Positions 51,649 through 63,000 of a stretch of 64,000 bases of DNA are shown here, in pieces (the stretch's first letter is position 1; every line of letters begins with the position of its first letter). Source of the stretch: Pseudo-nitzschia pungens (lineage: Eukaryota; Bacillariophyta; Bacillariophyceae; Bacillariales; Bacillariaceae); the NCBI GenBank assembly GCA_037355855.1, contig CM074758.1, positions 469,001-533,000 on the forward strand, written 5' to 3'. Position numbers and translations under genes: made by a program. Under the pieces are notes generated by a model that was given only the letters and a program-made list of their open reading frames with translations, did no database searches and was not told the origin of the DNA.

Positions 51649-53079
51649 GGACTTATTGCTTCATGTAGTCGGTTATTTTTGTAATTGTACCCCAGTATTA
51701 CAGACCGACAGCAACAGGCCCGGAACAAGTTTAGAGTTTAGTAAAATAAAAATTATGGGAAATACGTGATGATTGCGGGGAAAAAGTAAAGCATCATTTA
51801 TGCTGATTTATGACTCGGGATAGTAAAGGCTTACTTCGTGGTGAACCATCCAACATCACGTTTAACAGTTTAAATCCTTCGAGACAAAGAGACACTATGC
51901 TATGACAACTTCAATGTTCAAATTCATGTGAGAATCAGATACTTATAAGTAAAATATCAATTGTGGGGCAATACTACTGGGTAGCGTTGTGATATCGTTC
52001 AATCAATGTGCGAATCAAGACCAATGATTGAAAATAAGATGCCTGGAATTTGGTGGAAGGACTATGTTTTATCTCGCTTATCATTATCATCTCTTGATCA
52101 TATGGCATTGGGTACGAGTAATCTATGGACTTACCGATTCCACAATACATAACGAACCATTCGGCTGTCTCATGTCAATAGATGATTCGCACTACCATGA
52201 AAGCAGTTGAACGTCCGTTGGCAATGTGTGATAGCACGAAAACACGCTTCATTTCACTTCACAAAAGAATCTCCGCTCAAAAAAGCTGTGAATCTACAAT
52301 CAAACTGTTTTGGGCTTTACTTTTGTTCCGCTTTCATGCTTGGGCGAACGAGTTTTCTGTTCGATTTGATGAAAAAATTTCCATAGATGGTATCTTGGGG
52401 TCACGTATTGGTCATGAAAATCAATGTGGAAATCCCGAAACAGAATGTTGTACCATTCAGATCTGGATTTAGTGACTGGATTTGTGACTAGCTTAACATT
52501 GATTGATAAAGTTAGATAAAGTTTTAAAGAGAGCCTGATAGAAAAATAATTCCAACAACAAGAACAAACACGATAATAACAAGAACATATTATTGATGGC
52601 GAACATTGGTTCAGGCGATCTTCTTTTGATTGAGTTCTTTTTTCTCTCGGCCGAGAACAGGACCTGGTTCAAATTATTCACTGGTCCACTGTTTCTATGG
52701 CTGCAGTGCTGGGACCAAAAGGCCTTGCATTCTTGAACTTGCCAATAGGAGAGTGCCATTGTTCAGGTTAAATATCTTACGTTCGACTTTGAGTTTTTCC
52801 GCACAAACTCTGTATCAAAACAAGAAGTAGTACTAGCAGGGGGGGAGAGATGTAAACACCACTAGTAGTAGTACTAGTACTGCTACTAGCAGTAGTACTA
52901 GTAGTACTAGTACTACTAGCAGCAGCAGCAGCAGTACCAGCAGCAACAGCACTAGTACTACTAGCATCCTCACTCTCATGGAGGAGGCAGCATCAGGATT
53001 TCACTGGATGAAGGAAAGGCATCTAACGAGAAAGAAGCATGGGAGGAGGGGCACTTGCGTTGTTGTTTCTGCTTAAAGT
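51649..53079. other. Intergenic, no gene supported
   Basis: AT-rich spacer; no convincing ORF. At 52855-52975 there is a tract of AGT/ACT/AGC trinucleotides rich in ACTAGT and AGTACT palindromes, able to fold on itself. Confidence 0.55.
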
Positions 53080-54180
53080 TTCGGGTATTGCGTCTGCTAA
53101 CCTTTTTTTGTGGTATTTTGGTCATTTTCAGACCTACCGTACCTTAGTTAGCCCTACACCATTTTTTCTTCAACAGCAATTCCAACCCACACCTTTTTTT
53201 TGCTCCAAACGTCAATTTTTAGCTACTAAAATTTCGTGGTTATGGTTATTTGCTATGCTATCATACCATGCTATCCTATTATGCTACCGTCGGGGTATGG
53301 TCATCGTGTACAATCGAATTTTTTGTTTACCGCGATAACCCGTCGGCCCGGTCCAGAAGATTTTTGAATGTACGTGTTAAATTTTTAAAACTATTTCTGA
53401 ATCTACGTGTTAAATTGTACTAATTGTTCCGATACGAGTACATACCCAGTCGGCCCGCCCAGTAAATAACATTTTTGAATTTACGTGTTAAATTTGTAAC
53501 AATTAACCTGGTCGACCCGTCAGCCCGTCTTAAACGTGTTTCCTCGCAGAATCACTCTTTTGCTTCACAACTCACTTTTTTTCTTCAGGAATAACACAAT
53601 GGACAACAAACAGACATTCCGTTCACGAGTCACTGCCTCATTCCCGAATATCAGTCATTATTCAATCGTATGAATTGATCATCCTTCTCCTTGAAGTTCT
53701 GATACAATTCCGACCGTTAGACGAAGTCGGTCTTCTTCAGTATCTTCTTCAGTAATTATTTTCACGAATAGATGAATCAGAATTGAACCTACAAGTTTCT
53801 CAATCAATTGAGTCAGTCCTTTTGGTTCTAAACCTCAGTAGCACACAATTTTACAATCATCGTAGTTCAACAAATCACTGCTGTTTCGATTCACAATCCG
53901 ACTTATTTTGAGCAGAGTTGCATTATCGCACTCCGTCCCGAGAACGAAGAGAACCCCCATTGGCAGGTTGATCCATTCCAAGCCGGTGAGTGATTCCAAC
54001 CAACCGGTTGTGTTGTTTGTTTCTTTCAACCCGTGCGTGATTCCAAGCCGGTGGTTTGATTCTTTCAACACCTACAATCCTACGATCCATTCCAAGCCGG
54101 TGGTTTGTTTTTCTTCGATCCAAGCCGGTGTGTTCAACCGTTCCACACGATCCTTTTGTTTAAAGCTTGAGCGCTGATCC
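53080..54180. repeat. Dispersed repeat family, copy 2 (minisatellite not expanded)
   Basis: Blocks of copy 1 (3070-5345) recur in order: TGCTATGCTATCATACCATG at about 53250, TTTCCTCGCAGAATCACTC at 53536, GATTCACAATCCGACTTATT at 53889, GAACGAAGAGAACCCCC at 53942, then a few CCAAGCCGGTG repeats in place of the long minisatellite. An extra roughly 280 bp (about 53605-53870) is inserted relative to copy 1. The end of the similarity merges with the HA-domain inverted repeat. Confidence 0.7.
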
Positions 54181-54278
54181 CTAACCCAATTTGCTAGCTG
54201 GGGATCTGCCTTGTAATTTCTTGGGACACGGGTATTTTTGTATTTCTTTTTATAGTTACTTTTCGTACCATTTCTCAT
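54129..54278 (-). pseudogene. Helicase-associated (HA) domain fragment, left arm of inverted pair
   Basis: On the minus strand from ATG 54278: NYKKKYKNTRVPRNYKADP, QLANWVRDQRSSFKQKDRVE and RLN. The pattern of V-P..Y..dp-LA-WV..QR is that of the helicase-associated domain (Pfam Helicase_assoc), which is abundant in stramenopile genomes. Only about 50 residues remain and the frame then runs on into the dispersed repeat. It is the mirror copy of 54287-54460. Confidence 0.65.
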
Positions 54279-54286
54279 CGTTTGCA

Positions 54287-54460
54287 ATGGCACTACGCGG
54301 TCCTAAACGAAAGGATCGTTTTGTAAACTACAAAAAGAATTACAAAGATACTTGTCTCCCACCTAATTACGAGGCAGATTCCCAGCTGGCAAATTGGGTT
54401 AAGGATCAGCGCAAAAGATGTAAACAAAAAGATCGTGTGGCACGGTTGAATGAGATTTGA
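54287..54460 (+). CDS. Mini-protein consisting of one helicase-associated (HA) domain
   Basis: 57 residues from ATG 54287 to TGA 54460. NYKKNYKDTCLPPNYEADS, QLANWVKDQRKRCKQKDRVA and RLNEI match one complete HA domain (conserved P, Y, L-A-x-W-V-x-x-Q-R). HA domains normally occur in tandem after a DEAD/DExH helicase; here a single one stands alone with its own start and stop. It lies head-to-head with an inverted copy whose ATG is 8 bp away, so both would share one tiny promoter interval. It may be a captured fragment carried by a repeat rather than a functional gene. Confidence 0.5.
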   Translation: MALRGPKRKDRFVNYKKNYKDTCLPPNYEADSQLANWVKDQRKRCKQKDRVARLNEI

Positions 54461-54589
54461 TTTGTTTGGAGTGTAGCAGATGACATTGTCTACAATGAGA
54501 AATGTGACGAAATGTAAAACAAGTCAACAGTGTCGAGACCGTGTGTGGGACACACCGATATCTCCCTGTGACACAAAAACCTGCCTCAA

Positions 54590-54785
54590 GATTGACGCGA
54601 TAGAGGTGCGGATTTGTCGACGCGATAGAGGTGCGGACCGGTTTTCGGAGCGATATAGGTGCGGGATAGAGGTGCGGAATTGGTGGACGACGCGATAGAG
54701 GTGCGGTATACAGGTGCGGATCGGTGGTCGATGCGATAGAAGTGCGGGATAGAGGTGCGAAGTGCGGATCGGTCGATGCCATAGA
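54590..54785. repeat. GCGATAGAGGTGCGGA minisatellite
   Basis: About ten imperfect copies of a 16-30-bp unit with core GATAGAGGTGCGG, downstream of the TPR gene 3' end. Confidence 0.85.
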
Positions 54786-54837
54786 GGCTACTAGCTACTC
54801 GTAGTATATGTTCTCCGTAAAAAAAGTAGTCTTTTTT

Positions 54838-56340
54838 TTATTTCAATTGACTGAGTTTCTGTATCTTGTCTTGTAGCAGTTCCGGCAATTCCAATCGGTC
54901 CGTCTGAAATTCCTTGTTTTTCGTGATGCGAGAGCACGACGTTTCCAGGGCACCGGGATAGTCGTCGATGTTAAACCTCACCTCCAGAGACGTCGAGGTG
55001 GAGGAAGGTGCCTTCCTTCCCCGGGAAAGGGCGTCCTGTTCGAGCTGATCCAATCGTTCGCAGGCGGTCGACAGTTCTTTCTCGGCGTCACCCCGGAGCG
55101 ACTTGTCGTTGTCGGTCCATTCGATCGCTGCCAGGACGATGCGTCCCTCGCCCTCCTTGGCCACGACACGCTGCAAAAGTGCAACGTCCCGGCTTTCCGT
55201 CTTGGTAGTATAGGAAATGGCCTTTTTCAGCAGCGTCTTGGCGTCCTGGTCACCGGTGGTCTTGGTTCCCGTGGCTTCGGCCAAAGCGGCATCGACTCCG
55301 GCGTCCAGAAGGCTTATTACGGATCGGGGTCGGTCCCCGATGGAGTCAAAGAGGTCGCTCGTCAGTTCGTGCATGGCTCTGGCATCCGCGTACTGGGCGT
55401 TGCGCCTCAGGGTCATGCCGTATTCCCACGCAGCGTACGGATTGCTCTTGGCACCGTCCTCGATGTTTTCTTCGATTGTGTCCCACTCCTCTCTCGAGTT
55501 CAGTACCAGGGCTTCGCGGTAATCGTTTACCGCCCTCTGGGCTTGCTCGGGAGTCGCCTTGGCACCGAGGCTGCGGAGTGCACGGGCGCGTCCCAGACTG
55601 CAACAAGCGCGAAAAAAACAGAATGAATGAATGAATCGTGAGTTCCTGTGGTGTGGCCAACGCCAGACCCCACCATCGGTTTGAAATAGGGCAGATCGGC
55701 ATTGCTCTTGCATTCCAGAGCAAGTATCGTACCGTATCTCGTATCGTACCGTACCGTATGGTATGGTATCGAACAACGGGTTTGGAACTGGAACTCACAT
55801 CGAGGCCGGCAGTTCCACGGGATCGGCCTTGTCTTTCGCCTCCGGAAGCCTGAGCAATTCGATCGCGGTCGAATAGTCCTCGACGGCCGCCGTGGGATTC
55901 TTGAGGGCCATCTGGCAGTCCCCTCGAACCCGGTACAATCCGGCACGTTCGTCCGCGGGCTGTCGCTCAAAGGCCCGAACGGATTCGTCCAGGAGTGGCA
56001 GGGCCGCCTGCGGATCGCGCTGGGTGCCGTAGAATGCAGCAAAGGCTTTTTGGAGCGTAAGGATTTCGTTCTTGGTCGGGGGAGCGGGAGCTTCGGCGGC
56101 ATTAGCGGCTGGTATGCCGAAGAGTTCGTTGGCTGCCCGTCCCTGCCGCGAGGCCCAATCGAAGACGTGATCCGACACAGAGGTTTTTGCGGTCTGTGGC
56201 TTGGATCGAGTCTGGGATTGTTCGAATACAACCTGCCGGGCGTGAAACGAAGTTGCCGGGGGTGGAATCGGAGGACTCCAAGCGGACGTTGCTCCGAGGA
56301 GCGGCAATAAGCAGGCGACTGTCGAGGATATCTTTGTCAT
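54838..56340 (-). CDS. Plastid-targeted TPR protein, two exons
   Basis: Exon 1 56340-55799 and exon 2 55597-54838 give 433 residues. The intron (55598-55798, 201 nt) has donor GTGAGT and acceptor TTGTTGCAG, phase 2, joining VELPAS-I-LGRARALRSLG. Residues 1-20 are a signal peptide (TVACLLPLLGATSAW) with SAW at an ASAF-type cleavage position, followed by a Ser/Thr/Lys transit-like stretch, so plastid import is likely. ANELFGIPAANAAEA near 65-80 contains an AxA-type site that could be a second, thylakoid-lumen signal. Residues 95-240 contain TPR-like pairs (LLDESVRAFERQPADERAGLYRVRG-type, ALKNPTAAVEDYSTAIELL, ALRSLGAKATPEQAQRAVNDYREAL). The C-terminal half is helical, ending with FNIDDYPGALE. 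Likely a protein-interaction or assembly factor; the partner is unknown. Confidence 0.82.
55598..55798 (-). other. Intron of the TPR gene (201 nt)
   Basis: GTGAGT...TTGTTGCAG, phase 2. It contains GTACCGTATGG-type words near 55745 and a (GAAT)n tract near 55620. Confidence 0.85.
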
Positions 56341-57677
56341 GGTGATCCCTTCCTTGGAACGTTGTTGTCCGTATCCGATAAGTTGTTCACACGGTAAGCT
56401 TAGGGCCTGGGATGGGGAAGAATGTGCTAGCTTCCGGTACGGTATGATGAGAAGGTCGGAACTGAAGATGATTGATAATTCTTGTCGATGGCAAATATCT
56501 ACCGGTAGGTAACTTACCGGTAACCTTACTGGTAATAATGTATTCGTGACTCGAAATTGCCATTACAACACCGCAAGGTTTACGGTAAGGTTACGATAGC
56601 AAGCAATGGTCATCATCTTTCAGATTGCGTTGGCATGTTTCGAGAATGGGAATGATGCGTCACTCCAAACGTGTTTGATTTCATTTTTTTTGGAAGAGCA
56701 CAAGTCCCAGTTTCGCCGTACCGGGTACCGGTACACTGCGAGATCCGAAATGCAAGGTCCCGGGGTGGTACGAGTAATCTTACGGTAGTAGGTGTACCGG
56801 TAAGGTTACGGTAAGGTGCGGCGAGTGTCGGAGATGAGAGTGGTGAGTTACATCGTACGTACGAGATCAAGTTTTTGTGTTTTAAAATAATGAAATTAAA
56901 CTCGTACGTACTTACATCTTCTCTTCATACTAATACTAGTGAATGATACGTAAGATGACAACGCTGCTGCTAAGCCTGTTGCTAAGCCTGTTGCTAAGCG
57001 TTTAGCACACAGCTCTACTAGCATACAGCATAGCACCTCCTAGATAGTAGTTAGTGGAGGCTAATAGCACCTGTAGCCTCAGTACAGTTCCCTACACAGG
57101 AGGAGCCTTAGCACAGTCCATATCATCATCTTGAATATCTTAACATATTAACCGAGTAGTACTGCTACTAGTGGTAGTAGTAGATACTACAAAATGTAAA
57201 GAAGATCATCATACTATCCAACATCATGATGGTGGTGCTATGGAAGATGCTAAGTATGTTGCTGGGTCCCTGAATAGGAATCTGTACCACCAGCAGGGCT
57301 ATTATTACTACATGTTGCTACTACTACTAGCTATTGGATGCATAGATTACTACTAGAAGTTAGGATTACTCAAAAATGAACAAGCGCATAGAACTACTAC
57401 TACTACTACTACTGTTATGCGCTGATTTTTGACACTGCCAGCATCACTAGTAGTAGTAGTAGTAGTAGTAGATGATGGCCCAAGCATCCAGTAACATGAT
57501 TTTTGTAGTAGTAAGGTTACTTCCACCATGATGCTTCTTTTTCGAGCTTTCTCTTCCACCGAAATACTAGCAATTAACTGCTTCAAACTCGGAACCCACT
57601 GGATCAATCATTCCCAAAGTTGGACGTCTTGTACGATGTCTTATTATTATTATTTGAAGGGTGGTGGGGGTTAGATC
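56341..57677. other. Intergenic, no gene supported
   Basis: Contains GTAAGGTTAC words (56585, 56800, 57511; reverse 56520), a GCTAAGCCTGTT repeat (56965-57000), (TAC)n and (TAG)n tracts at about 57391-57412 and 57448-57470. No gene. Confidence 0.55.
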
Positions 57678-57682
57678 GCCAG
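57678..57682. repeat. Target-site duplication, left copy (GCCAG)
   Basis: Identical to 63528-63532. Confidence 0.92.
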
Positions 57683-57873
57683 TGCCGTGCACCGGAATAC
57701 AGTCACGAGTCTACTCGGGACTGGATTAAGGATAAGGATAAAAACAATCGGCGAGTCGATGGAATCGCTGATTGCCAGAGAGCTCTTAGAACTGTAGCAT
57801 ATAGACTAATTGATAGAGCTCACAATTTGCATATCACTACTATTCTAATCACTAGTAGACCCGGGGTATGGCA
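57683..57873 (+). repeat. LTR, 5' LTR of gypsy copy 2
   Basis: 191 bp, TGCCGTGC...GTATGGCA, identical to 63337-63527. Short for a gypsy LTR. An AAGGATAAGGATAAAAA stretch lies mid-LTR and might be a promoter element. Confidence 0.95.
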
Positions 57874-58620
57874 TGATTTTAAAATCAAGCTGAGCGCTGA
57901 CGACCATGAGCAAGGGAAGGGACCGATCGGTCAACAAACCGACAGGACCGAAGAAACTGCCGAAAAATGGAGGCGCATAGAAGCAAACAGGGGAAAGGAC
58001 ATCCGGTGTCTGCAGCACTAAGGAAGACCAACCCCAGCAACAGTTGGCTCCATTACAAGGAGCAACTGCAGCAACAGAGACACCTAAGGACCTAAACAGG
58101 ACCATGGTCGACAACAGAAATAATCGAAAAATTCGAAAATACACACTGAAAAAGTGACACATAATCCAGTGAGTGGACTAATTGGACCAACACTGAGTGG
58201 ACGGACAGACCAAAAAGGGTATGCCGACCAAAACCAGAACATATAAATATCCGGACAGGTATACGATAAATACCCGAACACCACTAATCCCACGGGAAAC
58301 GGGAAGTGGGACCGGCCCGGTGACCGCTTAACAGAGAAGCAACGCCGGAGAACCACGGGAATCGAATCCCACAAAATAAAAACAGAAACAACTCCGGAGA
58401 ACCACAGGATTCCCGGGAGCTAAAGAGAGAAACAACTCCCACCACCAAGATGGATGAGAGCAAAATCAGTTACAACACGAGTTATCGCGTGGAAACCAAA
58501 TTCAGTAGCAAAAACTGCAAAATCTGGAGCAACCACTCTTGCTCATTTCCACACTGAAATTAACAGATTAGCGAATAACAAACTAAAGTAACTAAATTAA
58601 CTAAATAAAATTGATTAACC
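57874..58620 (+). other. Leader of gypsy copy 2 with palindrome at the primer-binding position
   Basis: The leader starts TGATTTTAAAATCA (57874-57887), the same perfect palindrome as in copy 1, directly after the LTR CA. No TGG-starting tRNA-complementary site is present. The first roughly 40 nt differ from copy 1 only at positions that are third bases of one frame (DFKIKLSADDHEQ), hinting at a possible leader peptide, but that frame closes at different points in the two copies. Confidence 0.75.
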
Positions 58621-60039
58621 ATGGCGTCCAAAGGAACCAAACAGAAACCCTTTACCTTCACTCGCGAGGACTGGCCGGAAGACGCCAACGCGGTGAAGAT
58701 GAGCATAGACTCCGAGAAAGGGGGAGTGGCCTTCAGTGACTATTTGAAGGTACTCACCGGCACTGAAAGACCGGAACTCTTCATCATCTGGAAGCGAGAC
58801 TTTGACCAGAAGATTGTCAACAATGAGAAACTCCAAGGAGACCAGAAACTGGATGTCCTACAGAGAATCCTCTCCCTCGAGGCACTCTCTCTTGTCCAGA
58901 TGGTTTTGGGCCGGACATATTATGCCGAACCAGGACATAAGGTACACAACAACCAACTGATCCAACAAAAACTCGAGAGGATTGCCATGCGGGAACCTAA
59001 GGAACCTCCTAAGGAACCCCCCACTGACAAATCCAAAGAGGCGGTGGAGGGCGCCAGCGCCCCAACCGCGAAGGACAACACGACTGCTACGGCGGCGTCC
59101 GAACAAGAACCGGAAACAACCGCACTTGACGGCCCGGTCCCAAAGAAAAGGGTCTCAAGTACCCTCATCCAGTACTACCAAACCCAGGAGTACAGAAAGG
59201 ATATCATTGAGGAGTGTATGCACGCCCTCAAGCTCAAAATCTTTGGCAATGACATGAATGGCAGACGGTCCTACATTCTGCTCCGGAGATTCATCCGGAA
59301 CACAAAAATCGACATGAAACACGGTATTCGCTCATGGGCAAACCGTATGGCCGAGCTACAGAGCTATCTACCCGATTGCCTCTGGGAGAGTGGCGCTGCA
59401 AAAGGCACTGCACCATCCAGTTACTCGGAAGAGGACATGAAGGAAATCCTAGATGCCAACATGACCCACTCCCAACGCGAAAAGCTGGAGCACATTAGTT
59501 GGGACGTCTACAAACACCCCTTTAACACCACCATCGACAAGCTCGAAAACTTGGAAATCACCATCCGGAACGAGGATGAACTCCGCAAACGAATCTCTGA
59601 CCTCGAAAAACAAAATGGTGGAACCAAGAAGAATCCCAAGGCCGCATCTGGGGGAGGAACCCACCAAGGGAAATCCCCTGGCAAAAAGAAGCGCCCTGTG
59701 GACAACAGCAACAAACAGCTATGCAAGACCTGTGGCAAGGTCCATGCCGGCAAATGCTGGAAACTAACCGGGGGTCCCCACAAGAAGGGGAAGTTCGACC
59801 GGGAGACCATCAACTTGCTCAAGGAGCATTTTGTGGCAAAAGAAGACTCGGATACCGAGCAACACTCCAAACCCCACTGGGGAAGGAACCTCTCCAACCA
59901 CGAGTACTCCTATGTACTGGCCACGGCCCAAGCTGATCATGAAGTCTCTGACGACGAGATCGATATCTCTGAACGAGAACTCAAAGAGTACAGAAGAAAG
60001 TACAGAAAAACCTTCAAGAAGAAAGGATCCCACAACTGA
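58621..60039 (+). CDS. gag: Gag of gypsy copy 2
   Basis: Intact 472-residue protein from ATG 58621. An N-terminal capsid-like helical region (FTREDWPEDANAVKM, DYLKVLTGTERPELFIIWKRD) is followed by an Ala/Pro/Thr/Glu-rich linker at about 120-170. A conserved helical domain comes next (YYQTQEYRKDIIEECMHALK, LRRFIRNTKIDMKHGIRSWA), then a basic stretch KSPGKKKRP and a zinc knuckle CKTCGKVHAGKC near 367-378 whose spacing is C-x2-C-x3-H-x3-C, shorter than the usual CCHC. The C-terminus is acidic then Lys-rich (EYRRKYRKTFKKKGSHN). It would assemble the particle and bind RNA. The TGA at 60037-60039 is followed without a gap by the pol ATG in the same frame. Confidence 0.93.
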   Translation: MASKGTKQKPFTFTREDWPEDANAVKMSIDSEKGGVAFSDYLKVLTGTERPELFIIWKRDFDQKIVNNEKLQGDQKLDVLQRILSLEALSLVQMVLGRTYYAEPGHKVHNNQLIQQKLERIAMREPKEPPKEPPTDKSKEAVEGASAPTAKDNTTATAASEQEPETTALDGPVPKKRVSSTLIQYYQTQEYRKDIIEECMHALKLKIFGNDMNGRRSYILLRRFIRNTKIDMKHGIRSWANRMAELQSYLPDCLWESGAAKGTAPSSYSEEDMKEILDANMTHSQREKLEHISWDVYKHPFNTTIDKLENLEITIRNEDELRKRISDLEKQNGGTKKNPKAASGGGTHQGKSPGKKKRPVDNSNKQLCKTCGKVHAGKCWKLTGGPHKKGKFDRETINLLKEHFVAKEDSDTEQHSKPHWGRNLSNHEYSYVLATAQADHEVSDDEIDISERELKEYRRKYRKTFKKKGSHN

Positions 60040-60042
60040 ATG
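60037..60042 (+). promoter_or_regulatory. In-frame TGA-ATG gag/pol junction
   Basis: CACAACTGAATGGCT: the gag stop TGA and pol start ATG are adjacent and in the same frame. The same six bases occupy 9726-9721 on the minus strand in copy 1. A potential stem TCCACAC (60053-60059) / GTGTGGA (60095-60101) begins 13 nt downstream and is conserved in both copies. Confidence 0.85.
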
Positions 60043-63000
60043 GCTGATACCATCCACACCGGACCTCGCATCATCAACAGATTTGCGGACGTCTGTGTGG
60101 AGGTATTGGACCACAAGGGAAGGGGGAGGATGCTCCGGGGCCTACTAGACTCTGGCTGCTCCAAATCCATCGTACTAAGGCAATTTGTCGACCGAAGTCA
60201 ACTAACGAACCGAGACCAAAGATCTGTCACCTACAACACGTACGGAGGCAAGTTCAGAACCAAGTCTGCGGCTTCAGTGGGACTAAGGCTGATAGAATTT
60301 TCAAACTCTAAGACCATCAAATGGACCTTCCAAGTGGATGAGTATCATCACCATGAGGAAGTACCCTATGACATGATTATAGGATCCGATCTAATGGCAC
60401 AACTGGGACTGGACATAAAATACAGCTCCCGAACAATAGAATGGCAGGGTGACTCCATTCCCATGAAGGGGATGGGGGAGCTCTCGAACCCGGACAAATG
60501 CGAGGCAGTATTCTTTGCCAACACACAAAGTCCAATCCTCCAACAAGAGGAAGGAAGGCAAGCCAAAATCCTGGACGCCGACTACTCCAAAGTAGATATA
60601 GATGCCATGGTCAATGACCTGGAGATTACAGACGTGTCCAAGGAAGCGTTGAAGAAAACATTGAAGAAATTCCCAACACTCTTTGGAGGAGGATTGGGCC
60701 TGCTCAAAAATATAGAACCGGTGTCCATTGAGCTCCAACCAGGAGTCAAACCGGTCCGGCAGAGGTACTATTCTGTACCCCATGCCTTTGAACAAGCACT
60801 CCGAAAGGAGATCACCAGGCTCTGTGATATTGGAGTCCTGGAAAAACTCCCCCACGATGACGACTCACCGTGGGCATCCCCTACCTTCTGTCAACCCAAA
60901 AAGACAGGGGACATTCGCGTTCTAACGGACTTCCGGAAGATGAACGCAGCCATCCAACGAAAACCGTTCCCACTACCACGAATAGGGGAAACGATCCAAA
61001 GACTACAAAAGTTCAAATCAGCTACGGCGCTGGACTTATCCCAAGGATACTACACCATCCCCATCTGCAAGGAGAGCCAGAAAATCTGCTCCACCATTCT
61101 GCCGTGGGGAAAGTATGCCTACAAGAGACTAGCAATGGGGATTGCGTGTGCTCCGGATATCTTCCAATCGGTCATGATGAACCTACTAGGGGATCTGGAC
61201 TATGTCCTGGTCTATATCGATGATATCCTGATCATTCAGCGGGAGGGAGAATCTGAACAGGATCACCTCAACAAAATCGATACAGTCCTACAGAGACTGG
61301 ATGATGCTGGCTTCAGAGCCAACCTACGAAAATCCTTTTTCATGCAAAAAGAAGTGGAATATCTGGGATTTCTGTTAGCAACAGAGGGCATTCAGCCCCA
61401 GCCAAAGAAGCTGGAGGCGATGAAGCGCCTGGAAGCCCCGAAGAACACCAAGCAACTCAAGATGTTCCTTGGAATGGTAAACTTTTACAGGGACATGTGG
61501 AAGCGCCGCTCCCACATCCTAGCCCCTCTGAACAAACTAGCAGGGAAAAAGGGCAAAATGAATTGGTACTGGGGCCCAGCAGAGCAGAAAGCTTTCATGG
61601 AGGCGAAAAGGATGCTCGCAGATGAAGCAAAGCTTGCATTCCCAGACTTTACGAAACCATTTCATCTCTACTCAGACGCCAGCGACAGGCAACTGGGAGC
61701 AACTGTATGCCAAGATGGCAAGCCCCTTGGGTTCTACACCCGGAAGCTGAACTCTGCGCAGCTCAACTACACGGTTGGAGAGAAAGAACTCCTGGGCATA
61801 GTAGAAGGGCTAAAAGCGTTCGAAGGAATCCTACGAGGACAAGATGTGATTATTCACACAGACCACCTTAACCTGCTCTATCAGCAGATGCCCACCCAAA
61901 GGATGGTCCGGTGGAGACTCCTTATGGAGGAGTTCCATCCAGTAGTCAAGCACGTTGCTGGCAAGGACAATGATGCAGCAGACGCGCTGTCTCGCCTGGA
62001 CATCACAGATGACCCAGCGGACACAGTGGAATGGCTACCACCGAATAAGCCCCTCACCTACGCGGATGAGGAAGAGCACCTCCGGCAACTCCTATTCCCA
62101 CTTGGAGAAGAAGCTCCGGAAGAATTCCAGGGCAATAGTGCATTCCCACTTGCCCCGGACATGATTCAGTTCTACCAGCAAAAGGACACAGGAATCTTGA
62201 GTGCTCTGGAAAAAGACAACCGACTGACCACCAAAATGGTGGAAGGTTACAACCTAATCCATAAAGAAGGAAAGATTCTGATTCCCGACAAACTCAAGGA
62301 TAGAGTTATGGAATGGTACCACAGCATGTTGGTCCATCCCGGCGAGAAGAGAATGGAACAGAGCATACGCTCAGTCTTCACCTGGAAAGGCCTACGGAAG
62401 GACGTCCAGGACCTCTGTAAGCACTGCCACACGTGTCAGATGTTTAAGAAGAGTGGCCGGAAGAAGTATGGACTCCTACCGGAAAAAGCAGCTGAGGTCA
62501 CTAAATGGCAGAGGGTCAATGTGGACCTCTGGGGACCTGCAACTGTCCACAACAAAAATGGTAAAGACTACCAAATCCATGTCCTCACCATGGTGGACCC
62601 AGTGACCGGATGGTTTGAACTGGCTCACCTGAAGGACTCCCCAAATGCAGCAGAAACTCAACGATTGTTGGACAGCACCTGGCTGGCAAGGTATCCGCGC
62701 CCAAAGGAAATTGGCTTTGATGGCGGGAGTGAGTTCAAAGCGGAGTTCCAAGAGCTCTGCGAGAACATGGGGATGAAAAGAAAGCCCAGTGGGGCTTGGA
62801 ACCCACAATCCAACTCGGTGTTGGAAAGGATCCATCAGGTATTAAAGGACTGTCTGTTGTCCTTCAACCTGGAAAACAGGGACCTCCACGAAAAGGACCC
62901 TTTTGAGGAATTCACCACCAAGGCAGCATACGCTATCAGAAGTGCCATCCACACGACCCTGGGGTACTCCCCGGCACAGTTGGTGTTTGGTAGAGACATG

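Noticed and set aside
53039..53338. 99-residue plus-strand frame
   Set aside because: Lies in the dispersed repeat and is not preserved in the other copy at 3.1 kb.
57620..58021. Frame running through the gypsy LTR into its leader
   Set aside because: Starts in flanking DNA without conserved start and ends at different points in the two element copies; kept only as a low-interest observation.
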